From positions 1 through 51,936 of the forward strand of contig JAPEVF010000310.1 in the NCBI GenBank assembly GCA_029747585.1: DNA of 51,936 nt, written 5' to 3'. Shown here piece after piece: positions 12,157 to 23,019 of this stretch. How positions within the stretch are numbered: position 1 is the stretch's first letter; every line of letters starts with the position of its first letter. Source of the DNA: Pleurotus djamor. Taxonomy: Eukaryota; Basidiomycota; Agaricomycetes; Agaricales; Pleurotaceae. The translations under genes and the position numbers were made by a program. The notes under the pieces were generated by a model. The model was not told where the DNA came from. It was given only the letters and a program-made list of their open reading frames with translations, and made no database searches.

Positions 12157-12599
12157 GCTCGTAGCGTAGTAAGCGTCTGATTAGAGATGGGGGTATGCTG
12201 AGAAGAAGGCTCGAACCCAGCGGGAGGGACAGGTTTATATTCGAGCGCCTTCAAGTGGCAACAAAGGGAATGTCATGACTCGACCGAGGGTTTCGTGAAA
12301 ACAAACGGCCAAAGCACTCTTTCAAGCGACAAAAATATGATATTTGAAATGTGAGCCCGATTGCTTTCATGACGTGGACTTCTCACCATCGTCCTTGACC
12401 GATCTGATCTGTGACGAAGGGTCCTAGGCGGAAGAAAGATTGGGGCTCGGGCTTGGTATTTTGAGATCTTGAGCTTCGCAACGGAGCGTACTCTGCTGAG
12501 CTGCGTCTGTGGACAAGTGATTTGTGATGAGATGAAACCCGGCGGCTTGAGCTCGACGAGAAGATGGAAAGGAGAAGTCTTCAGGAGTGCGAGACGAGG
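12157..12599. other. upstream region of BTB gene C, no gene seen
   Basis: This region between the start of BTB gene C and the relic region contains no supportable reading frame. It presumably carries the promoter of gene C. An AT-containing box (TTTATATTCGAG at about 12235) lies about 80 bp upstream of the ATG, but it was not tested as a promoter. Confidence 0.3.
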
Positions 12600-13960
12600 G
12601 GTAAGGAGAGGTGAGCGCTTGATAAAAGCGCCAAACGTTCTTTTGACCCGAACCTTGCCCGAACTCTGCTTTCACCCTCTTCCTCTTCCTTTGTGCACAC
12701 GCCACGGACCACGATACGGGAATGAATGACGTGACTCTGCTATACGCTAGGTAATCGTCGTCACACTGCGGAGACGATGTACCTTGGGTTTTGGGAGAGA
12801 GTAAGCTTGCCTTTTCGCCAACTTTTCGCTGTTTTTTTTTTCGTCCCAGTCCTGTTACCAGTGTACCTTCGTGATCCATTCTTGAATTCGCTCTCCTTTC
12901 ATTGCAGGGAAATTGCATGGACTTGGTACAAAACTACCAACGATAATGCCCCTTCAACAGACGGGGCCTCATACGTGGTACCGCCCCCCATCGACCTTTG
13001 GGTCCAGGCAGCCACTCGCGACAGAAAGCAGCGACCTTTGTCCCCAAATTCACTGTGCATACACTGTCACCGCGCTCTCTGGCGGTTGCGACCATGCATC
13101 AATCCTCTCCTTGACTATCCTCAACCGCTTGCGTGAGGTAGGCTCCATTGAAGCTGAGGAGCCAGAGTGAAGGACATACGGGATGAAGAAGCGACTGAGG
13201 TGCGTTTTTCTTCTTCTGGTCCTAACTTGTTTTTCCCTTACAAGTGTCGGTCTCGCAGAAATACGAGAGGCGTCTTTAGAAGCTCGAAATCTCCCTCCCC
13301 AGAGGGCTGCTTCTAAAGGTCGAGCTGTCCAGCAGGCGCGGTTGCACCCATAGCCGTCGTTATTGCCCCGAGGCAAGGAAACAAGCAAACACCTCCCTTA
13401 CTGACGGGTACCTCACCGGTGTCATCATTCTCAGTGCCACAGCCCGAACGAAGTGCAAGTGCCAATCTCAGATTATGGCGAAGTTACCCACTGCAGCCGC
13501 AGCTCGTGTCGTCATCACGATGCTATCATGAGGCGACGCTATGATTTTCTCTCCGGAACAGAGTTGTACGAACTCAAGTTGTGGTCTTCTACGTTTACAC
13601 CGTGGTCGACCACCCTGTGAGGAGGCTGATGTCTAACGGCGATGAAAGTGGTGCTCTCAGATGGTGGGCGTGTGATGTAGCTGTGTGGACTCGAATTGTC
13701 GGTGGTGGTCTCAGGCATCAGGATCCTGGGTGTACGCTGCCTCCGAGCTCCTCAAGTTGATCGATCCCGTGGGGCTGCTCTGGCAAGTAGAGCCTATGCG
13801 CGTGGGGGTTCGTGATAACTGCGATCGTGTTTGTTAGCCTTCCGTATCCCATGGACTTGCGTTCTTGCTCTCCTAGCGCACAGTCCTTTCTTTTCTTTCT
13901 ACATTTCGCTATAATTCTTATTTCTTCCTTGCTCATCTCATCTCGGTTCAAAGCCCTTCC
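12600..13960 (+). pseudogene. eroded copy of the 780-1623 exon locus (relic 2)
   Basis: The sequence from about 13,730 to 13,850 (CCTCCGAGCTCCTCAAGTTGATC, in two parts, then GGGCTGCTCTGGCAAGTAGAG) aligns with the relic at 17,745-17,830. Through that copy it aligns with the acidic 3' part of the intact exon (1510-1600). The following words (CGTATCCCATGGACTTGC) match the 3' UTR landmark ..ATGGACTT.. seen after the other copies. The upstream part (about 12,620) shares GAGCGCTTGA..AAGCGCC with about 15,970, an imperfect short hairpin. No frame is open. It sits directly beyond the 3' end of F-box gene D, as relic 3 does for gene E. Confidence 0.5.
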
Positions 13961-14262
13961 GCTCTGCCATGTAGATGGCTTTGGTGTATCTCTCTGTACG
14001 CCAATACATACCTCCTCTCCTCATCATGAACCTTTCCGTATAAGCTTCAAGATATACTCGCACGTCCTTGCTGGTTTCGTTCTGTGCTCCTCCTCGTCTC
14101 AACTACTCACAAGTCGCCGTTCTTTATTGTGAATTCAAGTTCTCGCTCAAAGCGATCCGTCCGAAGGCTTATCACAGCAGACCCCTGCCAACCTTGGAGG
14201 GCATTACATTTCGTCGTATACACACTCGCACATTAGGAAGGGCGGATTACATGTGGTCTATC

Positions 14263-15649
14263 CTACTCGATCCTAATAGCGCTCTCAATTTCTTCACTCG
14301 CTCTCTCCCACCACGACCAAAACGGTTCCAGGCTTCTCAGATGCACTTCCATAGGGTCCGAATGGCCACGAAGAAAGCGACACAGGGTGGACTCGGATAT
14401 GACATCAATGTCAAGGATCACCAATTCCGGGAATCTGTCGAACAGGGCAGATAGAGGTGGCGTTTGAAACGCGGAGGCTGGGTGGAATGATTGAATGTAG
14501 ATGTACTTCAGAGACGGCGATGGGATACTGAAAAGGTCGGTGATCTCGGTAATCTCCTATAGAACATATGGGACTTTGAGTATTGCACGGGGAANGGAGG
14601 GGGGACTTACATCCGATGTGGAGGCCATGATTGAAATGTACTCGATGCTTCGAAGGTGTGGTACAGCTTGCTTAACAATTGAGGGGCGTTCGTACGTGAT
14701 CTGGAAGCTCAGAAGATTGTTCAAGGTCGGTACCGGGGGTAAGGGAGCGGGGACAGTGCTAAGCGAAAAGTGTCTGAGTGAATTCAGTGACGACGCTGAT
14801 AGTTGACGAGATAGGAAGGACCAAAGAGTCGGACCCGGCTCGAGCGATATGAGCCTGGGGAGGTCAATGAGAGCATCGTAGAACTGCGCTGGGATGTCAC
14901 TATATCCAGGGAATGGGATACGGATGACTTGGAGATTTGGGTGTAGTTTGAGGACAGGGACGAGCTCTTCCGCGCTCTGCGCAGCGAGAATTCGTAAGTG
15001 CGTCAGTTGACCTGGCGTAGGGAGACTGAGGAGGATTTCGGATGGGAATTTGGCTGAGCAGCAGACTGAAATGCAGTGCACGTTTGTGAGATACGTTAAA
15101 AGCTTGCGAATCTCGGCCCATCCAATCTCGATGACGTGTTTCCATTCTTTTTTGAGAGTAGTCTTTCCTTGGAATGGCTTAAGAATAAGGGAGGTGGTGT
15201 GTGTTGCCAGTGACGGATTGAGCGAGAAGGTCGCGTGTAATTTGGAAAGACGATGGAAGGGGATATAAATGTTCGGGAAGGTAGTATATTGGTTCTGCGT
15301 CTCCCAGACTACGTTCAAGCCCTCTTTTGAGCGCAGGACAAAAGCGAGGAAGGGAAATGACTGACCAATCGTCTCAATTCCATGAAAATGTTCTGCACCG
15401 TGTGTTTCAGCCCATTTGACGAAGTCATCCGAGCCCGAATACATTATTGAGATTGTGTTGTAGATAAGGGGAGTCACAAGAGCGTACAACTGCTTTGAAG
15501 CTCCTTGCAACGCTAAGAGTGACCTGCGATCATGAGAATCGTCGCTGGCAATAACATTCGCCCAGAGTTCAATCGGTAGTTTCGCTATTCGAAGTATGTA
15601 AGCCAAATTGTGAGGAGTCGAAGGCTACGTCTGCACTCCTACCTGTCAT
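14263..15649 (-). CDS. F-box-like protein (family member D)
   Basis: The model has exons 15649-15643 (ATGACAG), 15584-15366, 15308-14611 and 14556-14263, for 405 aa. The N-terminus reads MTAKLPIELWANVIASDDSH, then RRSLLALQGASKQLYALVTP, an F-box-like motif. The body matches its neighbours (FHRLSKLHATFSLNPSLATH, LTHLRIL, LPRLISLEPG, LRSIEYISIM). The last exon carries LFDRFPELVILDID and PFWSWWERASEEIESA. Intron 2 (15365-15309) begins with the unusual GTCAGT, is 57 nt long and has no in-frame stop, so an isoform keeping it would add 19 residues and stay in frame. Intron 3 contains one ambiguous base (14595). Probable SCF ubiquitin-ligase adaptor. It is closest to member E in structure and sequence. 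Confidence 0.8.
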
Positions 15650-15949
15650 TCTAGCTTAGAGCCTGGTGCGTAGGCTCTTGATTCCTCGCGCAACGAAGTA
15701 AGATTAGATGGAAGATTACTGATAAGTACCCTAGAGATGTGGGCACATTGTTTGGTCTCGACGCCGTTGACTCCATGGACAACACAGCGGCAACAAAGAA
15801 AAACTTTCTTGAATCCGTCGATCCTTGTACTATCCTCTGAGGAAGGAATTGGGAAGGAACTGAGATAGTTTCATGATGTCTTAACGCGACGCATAATCTA
15901 GCCCAACGAGGTTGGGAAGGTGTGCCAGTGATGTTAGGAGGGGATGTCA
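15650..15949. other. upstream region of F-box gene D, no gene seen
   Basis: About 300 bp between the start of gene D and the relic region. No supportable frame is present; it presumably holds the promoter of gene D. Confidence 0.3.
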
Positions 15950-18200
15950 GGGGATGTCAAAGGAGATATGAGCGCTTGACGAGAGCGCCCAAACTTCTTT
16001 TTCCTTTCATCTTTCTCTTCCTCTCTTTCTCGCTCGAATATTACAAATTACGACCCAGTGCTCGTTGCTCTGTTACAATCGTCTCAGAAACACGAAGGCC
16101 GTTGGTTATGGAAACATGAAGACGGGTGCCCTCGAGCCGCCGATGAAATTTAAGGTGTCGCCGGCCACCGGTCACCGCTCAACGTTGTGCGTCAACGTCG
16201 ACAGCCGTACCGACACGGGTGTTCTTCTCGCCCCCTCATGCGGACAAGCTCGAGTGATGGTCAAGGGATGGGAAAGCGAATGAAAAAGGATCCGTTGGCA
16301 TTGCGCATTGCTTGGTACGTTCTCTTCGTCTTCTTCCCCTCTCCTCCGCTCGCCGTTCCCTTTGGCGGTCTTTTTCGTGCTTTTATCTTTTGTGGGCTAC
16401 CTTTTCTCAATCTTCACTGATTTTCCGCTCGTATTTGTAGCCTCGGCCGTCGTCAACAGATGTACGTCGCAGAGTTCCTCGTTGTGCTGGGGCTAGAAAA
16501 CGCATAGGAAGTCTCCCTCTGCCCCGGGCTACGAACGATGCGTCAACTGAGAAGGCCACGATGCGAGTTTCTCCCGTCCTTTCTCCTCCGTTTCTTGATT
16601 TCCTCACATTTTTGTTATAGTGTCAAACTGCATCCTCGCCTCCTCTGGCGGGACATTCGGCCGAACGTTCCCAGTGCTCATCGGGTTTGCCTCAGCCGCT
16701 CACATAGATGCTCGCCCCCCACATGCTGTAGCATGCGGACCCAGTTATGAGGGTGCCATGCGAGCGTCGCTCCAGGTAGCTCGACGTTCATCACAACGTT
16801 TGATGGGTGAGTTTTCATCATGGATTTCGACCTCGGATTGGACTCTTGTGGACTTGTACTACGCGGAGGGACTTGTGGATCTCATCGATGGTATCAGTTT
16901 TCGACGCGACCCTTTTTTGTGCTAACTACTAGTACAATGAATTGGCATTTCTTCGAGTGCTGTCCTTTTTTCCCTTTACTCTAGTTGCGTGCTTGTGTTC
17001 TGCCGCCGGCGAGGACGCTGGCGTTGTCGTCAAAAACTCATCGCCGTTTCTCCAACATTTGGTCGCGCTCTTTTCGTTGGTCTCTCCAATTTGGTTCCAT
17101 GCCTTTATCGTCTCGTTGAACGTTTAGGGTCTCGGTTTTTGACCTTCGTTCCACCATCACTGGCTGTGTTGTCCCGAGTCTACCACCATACTATCTCGTT
17201 GGCCTTTGCTCGTCTATGATCTTTCCATCCCAGTTCGACTGATACTAACTTATTTTTCCATTCCAAATGTAGCCGTCGCAAAAAGAGGAGTGGTGGACGT
17301 TGGAATCGCAGCCCTTGTCGCCACAAACTAAGGCAACAGCCAAACACCTCTATCATGGATGGACTTCCGCGTCACCCTGGACTACTACTCGTCCCGAACG
17401 GGGTCCAAGTCCTCAGACCAAAACTCACCGATGCCGAACCTACACGCCGCAGCCGATGTTGCCACCATGATGGTCCCATGACCATCCATTGTCGCCGCCG
17501 TATACTCTACCCTATACACTGGCCAGCCTTCCAACGATGTTACAAGCTCCTCGTGCGCCCAAAGTTGCTCCACTGAGGGAGCCGCATTTCACGTCGACCC
17601 CATCATTCCACATGCCTCGAACTGCTTGTCAATCATTCGCTGAGGTCGGCGAGGATGAAAGTGATACCCTCAGGGAGACCTGACCGACGCTGCAGCTCCG
17701 AGCAGATGTGGTGGTGGTCGCAGCCATTGAGACGCTGGAGCAGAGTTACACGCTGGAGTCGAGCTCCTCGAGCTCCTCGATGCGGTAGAGGCTGCTGCTC
17801 TGGCGAGTAGAGACTGTGTGGCTAAGGATTGGAATTCTGGGTAAAATCTGTGATTGTGATCGTTGGTCTTCTGTGTCCCATTGACTTCCTTATAATCGTT
17901 ATCATGTACCCACTTGCACCGCCTTGTCACACTTTATCTCTGCCCTATCCCCTGCATCGCACGCGTCTCGTGTTCATTTACTTCAATACATAGAGTATCT
18001 CTTTCTCTCATCTTTGGGCTTTCCGTCTAAACTTCCAGGTGCATGCTCGTTGGCTTCGTCGTGGTACGCCCAGGCTATTGCTACATGTACTCTAGTGTAT
18101 CCTTGCTCGAAACGGACAATCTGTAGATTTTTCGGTGTACATGATGGGGATAGAGAATATTCGGTCGACATGGAGTATTCTGGACGTCAGAATTTGAAGT
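15950..18200 (+). pseudogene. eroded copy of the 780-1623 exon locus (relic 3)
   Basis: At 17,268 an acceptor-like TGTAG is followed by CCGTCGCAAAAAGAGGAG, matching the start of the intact exon (ATGTCGCAAGAAGATGAA). At 17,650-17,790 the words GATGAAAGTGATACCCTC and GGTGGTCGCAGCC, followed by a GAGCTCCTCGA run, match the acidic 3' end of that exon. The region 17,870-18,060 resembles its 3' UTR. Frames are interrupted throughout. A second partial acceptor and exon start (CGTCGTCAACAGATG) lies near 16,448, so the relic may itself contain two nested copies. It borders the 3' end of F-box gene E. Confidence 0.5.
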
Positions 18201-18221
18201 GATCATGTATGCAGTTACTTT

Positions 18222-19612
18222 TTACTCCCTCCTAATATTCTCAACCTCTTCACTCGCACTCTCCCACCACGAACACAGCGGCCCAAGACTTCCGAGCTCC
18301 ACCATTACAGGGTCTTTCTGGTTACGAATAAAGCGCCATACGCCCAGATCTCCGTTAGAGACGTCCTCTATATCAACAACCACCAGTGCTGGGAATCGTT
18401 CAAAGAGAGAGGATGACGGATGTGTTTGGAACGCAGATGGCGGGAGGTATGATCCGAGGGAGATGTATTCCAGAGATTGGGACGGGATATTGAAGAGGCT
18501 GGAGATGTCTGTATCGTCCTATTCCATGTCTGAGTCGGTCGACAAATGCACCGAGAGAAGAAACAAAAGCTCACATCGGATGTTGAAGTTAGGAGTGAAA
18601 GATTTTTGACGCTATTGAGATGCTGTACAAGTTGTCGAATGCTCGACATATCCTCGGAAGATACCTGCAAGCTCAAGAGGTCGTTCAGCATGGAGATCGG
18701 GGGCAGGGGANTCAGGGATGTGGTCCATTGAAAAGTGCTTGATCGCACTGAATGACGTTGTGGATAGTTGACGAGAGAGGAAGACCCAAAGGCTCGGACC
18801 TAGCCTGAGTGAAGTGAGTCTGGGGAGATCAACGAGAGCGTCATAAAACCTCTCGGAAATGGTGAAATATCCTGGATAGGGAATATGGAGGACTCGAAGA
18901 TTCAATTGTTGCTTGAGGAGAAGGATAAGCTCGTCCGCGCTCCTTGAAATGTGAATTTCTAGGTGCGTCAGTTGGCCTGGCGTCGGAAGATCTAGGAGGA
19001 TTTCGGATGGGAAGGGGACTGCGCAGGAGACAGAGATACGGTGCACGTTCTTGAAAAAAGGTAAAAGCTTGCGAAGCTCAGCCCATCCCATCTCGACGAC
19101 GTGTTTCCATGGTCTTATGAGAGCAGCCCTTCCGTAGAATGGTTTGAGAATAAGCGAATTGGTGTGGGTTGCTAGTGATGGATTCAGCGAGAACGTGGCG
19201 TACAACTTTGGAAGTCGATGGAATGGGATAGAAATGTGCGAGAACGTAGTATATGGGGCCTGTGGCTCCCAGACTACGTTGTAGACCTTCTGTGAGCGGA
19301 AGACAAAGTGAGGAAGGGAGAATGACTGACAAATGTTCTCAATACCACGAACTTGTTCTGCAACGTGTGCTGTAGCCCATTGGGCGAAATCGTCCGAACC
19401 CAAATAGGTTACTGAAATTGCACTGTAAATAAGAGGGGTAACGAGGGCATGTAGCTGTTTTGAGACGAGTTGGAGGGGTAAGAGTGAAGTCCGATCTTGA
19501 GAATCGTCGCTGGCGATGACCGTAACCCAGAGTTCAGTAGGGAGTTTCGCTATTTCCGATAAGTCCGCACGTTCTAGGAGTCACACAATGATTCAACGCT
19601 CTTGCCTATCAT
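18222..19612 (-). CDS. F-box-like protein (family member E), one ambiguous base
   Basis: Exons are 19612-19606 (ATGATAG), 19549-19331, 19273-18575 and 18518-18222. The N-terminus reads MIAKLPTELWVTVIASDDSQ and continues RTSLLPLQLVSKQLHALVTP. The body and last exon follow the family, ending LFERFPALVVVDIE ... LCSWWESASEEVENI. Intron 1 uses a GC donor (GCAAGAG). Intron 2 (57 nt, GTCAGT) is stop-free and in frame, as in member D. The body exon is 699 nt against 698 nt in D and contains an N at 18711. With that base the frame shifts and runs out; without it the frame continues through PLPPISMLNDLLSLQV. The N is therefore most likely a spurious extra base and the gene intact, giving about 407 aa. 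It is a paralogue of D, probably an SCF adaptor. Confidence 0.75.
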
Positions 19613-19821
19613 GCTGAAGACGGAATTCGGTCAACGAAGGTCGTCGACTTTTGTTTTTCTTCTTTCGAGGGAGGAAAAAAGAGATTAGATGACAGATCAA
19701 TCAGATCATAAATACTTTGTTTGCTCTCGAGGGCGTTGACTTCGTAGATAATCAGAGGCAATTTCCTCCGTGATCCAGGTAAAGGAGGCGAAACTCGAAG
19801 ATGGTAAGTATGATCCTTTAC

Positions 19822-20127
19822 CTACCGGCTCCTAGTAGCAAGCTCAACCTCCTCTTCAGCTTTCTCCCACCACGACCGAAATATCTCCGGACTTCCTGCG
19901 AAGTACACTTCCACGGGATCCTTCACATTGCGAAGAAAGCGGACGAGGAAAGCTGGATTGTCTTCAGAGAGGTTGTCCACATCCACGATTACTAGCTCCT
20001 TGAATCGGTCGAAGAGGACGGACGGTGATGGATCATGGGATCCAGAACTTGGGAGGTATAATCCAACGTAGATGTATTTGAGGGATGAAGATGGGATTTT
20101 GAGGAGAGTGGGGATTTTCGCAGCTTC
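19822..20127 (-). pseudogene. orphan last exon of an F-box-like gene
   Basis: After an acceptor (TTAAATAG, ending at 20128) the frame reads 101 codons without a stop. It has all landmarks of the family's last exon: IPSSSLKYIYVGLYLP, VLFDRFKELVIVDVDN, RFLRNVKDPVEVYF, FRSWWEKAEEEVELA, then TAG. No F-box or body exon lies upstream on this strand; the next sequence is unrelated and then joins a repeat copy at 20313. The open frame indicates recent separation. The plus-strand body at 24434-25484 lacks exactly this exon, and an inversion between the two positions would restore one complete minus-strand gene. Confidence 0.8.
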
Positions 20128-20312
20128 CTATTTAATCATACGGTTGTATGACGAGTATGTGGACGTAGATCGCATCAAAGGTAGGTCCTGGGATTCAAGG
20201 TTCTGGGAGAGACGCCGCTTATCAGGTCGTTGCCCCATCCCCTCTCCTCCCAGTCCATCTTCGATATGACCTAGAGTCAGCGAAGCCACAACGGGAATAG
20301 AATGGGTGAAAA

Positions 20313-20569
20313 GAGTCTGAAAATGTACGTGAATGCGTCAAAAATCACGTCAGATTCGAAGCATCGACGGACACGCACCTGAGTCCGTTCATATCCAAGA
20401 TAAGCACTACCCAGTCGGTTGTAGCACCGGTTTGCGTGGTCAGTGAGCGTCGGATGAGAGGGAACGGAGAGGGGATGGTGGGAGAGAGAGAGAGAGCTCA
20501 GAGCACTTACGCGTGTGCTGCAACATTCGATCTCAATTTTAGCTCCGAAGCCAGGGGCTCGTGACAGGG
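20313..20569 (+). repeat. repeat unit, right half (copy 1)
   Basis: This segment is roughly 90% identical by eye to 22263-22513 over its whole length (it starts GAGTCTGAAAATGTACGTG and ends near GACAGGGGCTTG). It contains a (GA)n run at about 20482-20496. On the minus strand it reads like an exon (NRCYNRLGSAYLGYERTQ) followed by a GTGCGT donor and a TTTTCAG acceptor, so the repeat derives from a spliced gene that I cannot name. Only the right half of the unit is present here. Confidence 0.7.
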
Positions 20570-20870
20570 GCTTGAATGCCGTCAAGTTTTCAACAGTGAA
20601 CGTGCGTGAACAACGCGTGGATGAGGTTCTAGACATCCAACTGCTAGAACACATTAAATAGACACAGAGTGTATAGTATATCCAAGAAGTCTTACCTAAG
20701 CATGCTGGTGGTCACCTTAATAGAAGCAGTGAGGCCTTCCAAACTCATTCTCCCCGACGCCTCCCATCAAGTGTAGCTCCTTCTCCTCTTACTTAACTAG
20801 AGGGCGACACACTTCTATCTCCAGAGCATTCTAATCCAGCTGGGATAGATCAGAGCAGTCCCAGAATACG

Positions 20871-21723
20871 ATGTCCACCATCGCATCGTCGCCCTTCGAC
20901 AGATCAGATGCCGATGTGATTCTACAATCCTCCGATGGCATCGATTATCGCGTCCACAAGAACATCCTCTCCATCGCATCCCCCTTCTTTGACGCACTGT
21001 TCTCAGTCCCTCAGCCAAAATCGTGCGAGGAAGAATCAACGCTACCGACGGTTACATTCAATGAAGACTCAGAGACACTTGACATCCTGCTGTGCGGTTT
21101 ATACCCCATCGATGAGCCCATCATTGCCGATGTCAATGTTCTGATGAAGGTACTCGCAGCGGTGGACAAGTATCAAGTCGACAAAACACTCCGTTATCTC
21201 GAACAGGTGTACATCCGATTATGTCGTGACGAGATTAACAAGGAGCCCATTAAAGCATACGTCCTCGCCGGTCAACACAAGTGGAAGAACGCTATGAGAG
21301 CTGCCGCAAAGGCTTCGCTTTACATACCCCACCACAGAATCCTAGCTCAGCTTGAGGACATCAATTGCTCGCCCATAGCGAATGAATGTATCAAGTTGAT
21401 ACGATATCACTTCAAGTGTTACTCTGCAACTCGAAGTTTCCTTGATGCCTCTCCGACGTGTAATTCCATCACCAAAGCAAGGAATGCGCTACTTGTAAAG
21501 GGACCGCTGGAAATTGTGACGGATCTTGACTCAGCTGTGCGTGCTGATATTGTGTCACACAACCAGACGGCTGCGACTCTATCTGTCATTCCTTCGAATT
21601 TGAGGAGTCACCTGGACAATTCTATAGGGAAGGTATGTTCCTTTCTTTCTCTCTTCTATTGAAGTGCAGCTACTTATACTCGATGTATGATAGGATATTT
21701 TCGGTCCCCTTTTTGAGGGGTGA
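20871..21723 (+). CDS. BTB/POZ domain protein (member G)
   Basis: Two exons (20871-21632 and 21694-21723) with a 61-nt GT-AG intron encode 263 aa. The BTB domain is at residues about 7-110 ([38 protein letters not shown]). The C-terminal family region follows ([47 protein letters not shown]). The last exon reads DIFGPLFEG. Without splicing, the frame would stop at 21662 after a short non-conserved tail. By family it is a possible CUL3 ubiquitin-ligase adaptor. It lies inside the segment proposed to be inverted, so its plus orientation may be derived. No damage is visible. Confidence 0.85.
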
Positions 21724-21859
21724 AGAACGGCTATACTCTATGCACCCAAATAACCTGTGAACGAAGCGGAGGAATGGTTGAGGGGGATGGGTCAATGGAT
21801 ACGTAGCACAGGCGCGTGGAAATGGAGGATAGAGAGAATGTCCTCGATTGACTTCTTAT

Positions 21860-21945
21860 AACGAGCGGATTTTTGCTTTCGCTTAGACGACGAGAGAGTG
21901 CCGTGCATCGTTTGGGTACAGAGAGCCGTCAAGCGGTAAGAATTG
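21860..21945 (+). repeat. short direct repeat (copy 1 of 2)
   Basis: About 85 nt, from GAGCGGATTTTTGCTTTCGC through GAGAGAGTGCCGTGCAT and ending near GGTAAGAATT, are repeated at 22515-22602 with about 80-85% identity by eye. The two copies bracket the complete repeat unit at 21951-22513, as if the unit and its border had been duplicated in tandem. Confidence 0.6.
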
Positions 21946-21950
21946 ATGTA

Positions 21951-22513
21951 CCTGGCTCGTCCTCGTCGCTCATCGACAGGAGATAGTATGCGTGTGGGCG
22001 AGACTGGTGGTGCTGGACATTGTCCTCACGAGTCCTGTTACGATGGGTGATGTCGATTGCAGGCGGTTGGGGATAAACAGGTAGAGTGTATGGGTAGCCA
22101 TCGATACCGGTCAGTACGAGGTCGAAGGAGGTCCATAACACGTCTAAGGGTGCAGTTGAAGTAGAGGCGAGTAGATGCGTAGGGATAGTATCGTCCCAAT
22201 ACAGAGGAATCGCCCTGAATGCCGGGGAAAACAGGTTCAGAAATGGGGCAACCAAACGAGCAGAGTCTGAAAATGTACGTGAATGCGTCAAAAATCACGT
22301 CAGATTCGAAGCATCGACGGATACGCACCTGAGTCCGTCCAAATCCAAGATAAGCACTACCAAGTCGGTTGTGAGCACCGATTTGCGTGGACAGTGAGCG
22401 TCGGATGAGAGGGAACGGAGAGGGGATGGTGGGCGAGAGAACTCGAGCGTGTGCCAGGATATTCGATCTCAAATTTTTTTAGCTCCGAAGAGGAGTTCAT
22501 GACAGGGGCTTGG
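21951..22513 (+). repeat. complete repeat unit (left and right halves)
   Basis: The left half (21951-22264) is repeated in inverted orientation at 25760-26070 with few differences. The right half (22263-22513) is repeated in direct orientation at 20313-20569. On the minus strand the left half is open for about 110 codons (PLYWDDTIPTHLLASTSTA, TGIDGYPYTLPVYPQPP) and the right half encodes NRLGSAYLGFGRTQ before a donor. The unit therefore looks like a duplicated fragment of a multi-exon gene of unknown family rather than a transposon. No terminal repeats or transposase were seen. Confidence 0.65.
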
Positions 22514-22514
22514 A

Positions 22515-22602
22515 TTAACCAGCGGAATTTCGCTTTCGTTTAGCTGTCGAGAGAGTGCCGTGCATTTCTTTAGTACAGAGAACCGTCAAATGCTAAGAAC
22601 TC
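22515..22602 (+). repeat. short direct repeat (copy 2 of 2)
   Basis: This is the counterpart of 21860-21945 (CAGCGGAATTTCGCTTTCG ... GAGAGAGTGCCGTGCAT). From 22603 to 23019 I see no gene. Confidence 0.6.
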
Positions 22603-23019
22603 ACGCGCCGAAAATCAGAGGCAAGTAAGGACGACGACGAGTGATAGCTCCGCGTCGGCGTGCGTGGTGATATTTACGGAGCCAAGGTGAACGCAAAAAA
22701 CGAAGAATGAAGATGAACCGTGCGCATGCGCGCAGATTCTGATCTCCGTGGAGGGGGTAGTGACCAACGAAGGTATGTACCCCAACAATGCTTAGTGGCG
22801 GCTCCCGTGCATTCCACTGGGCTCATTAGCAAATCACGATAGGAAAGGAAGAATCCGACAATCTCGCGCAACACAGCTTAGCATTGACCAAGCATTGACA
22901 CAGCGTGGCGTAGAGCTCAGGTCAGAAATATCAAGATCTCGAAGCCGGGGTGATACTACAGACGGCTTTTGTTTCCCCCCTCCCTCGACCCCTGTGGATA
23001 GGAGGTCCTCTCAGAAGCT

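Noticed and set aside
12424..12918. Minus-strand frame of 164 codons
   Set aside because: No conserved pattern, no splice continuation, and it overlaps a region better explained as an eroded duplicate.
21929..22472. Two overlapping minus-strand frames as a new gene
   Set aside because: Both lie in the repeated unit, use different frames of the same DNA, and lack a start, a stop context and a partner exon; treated as a duplicated gene fragment.
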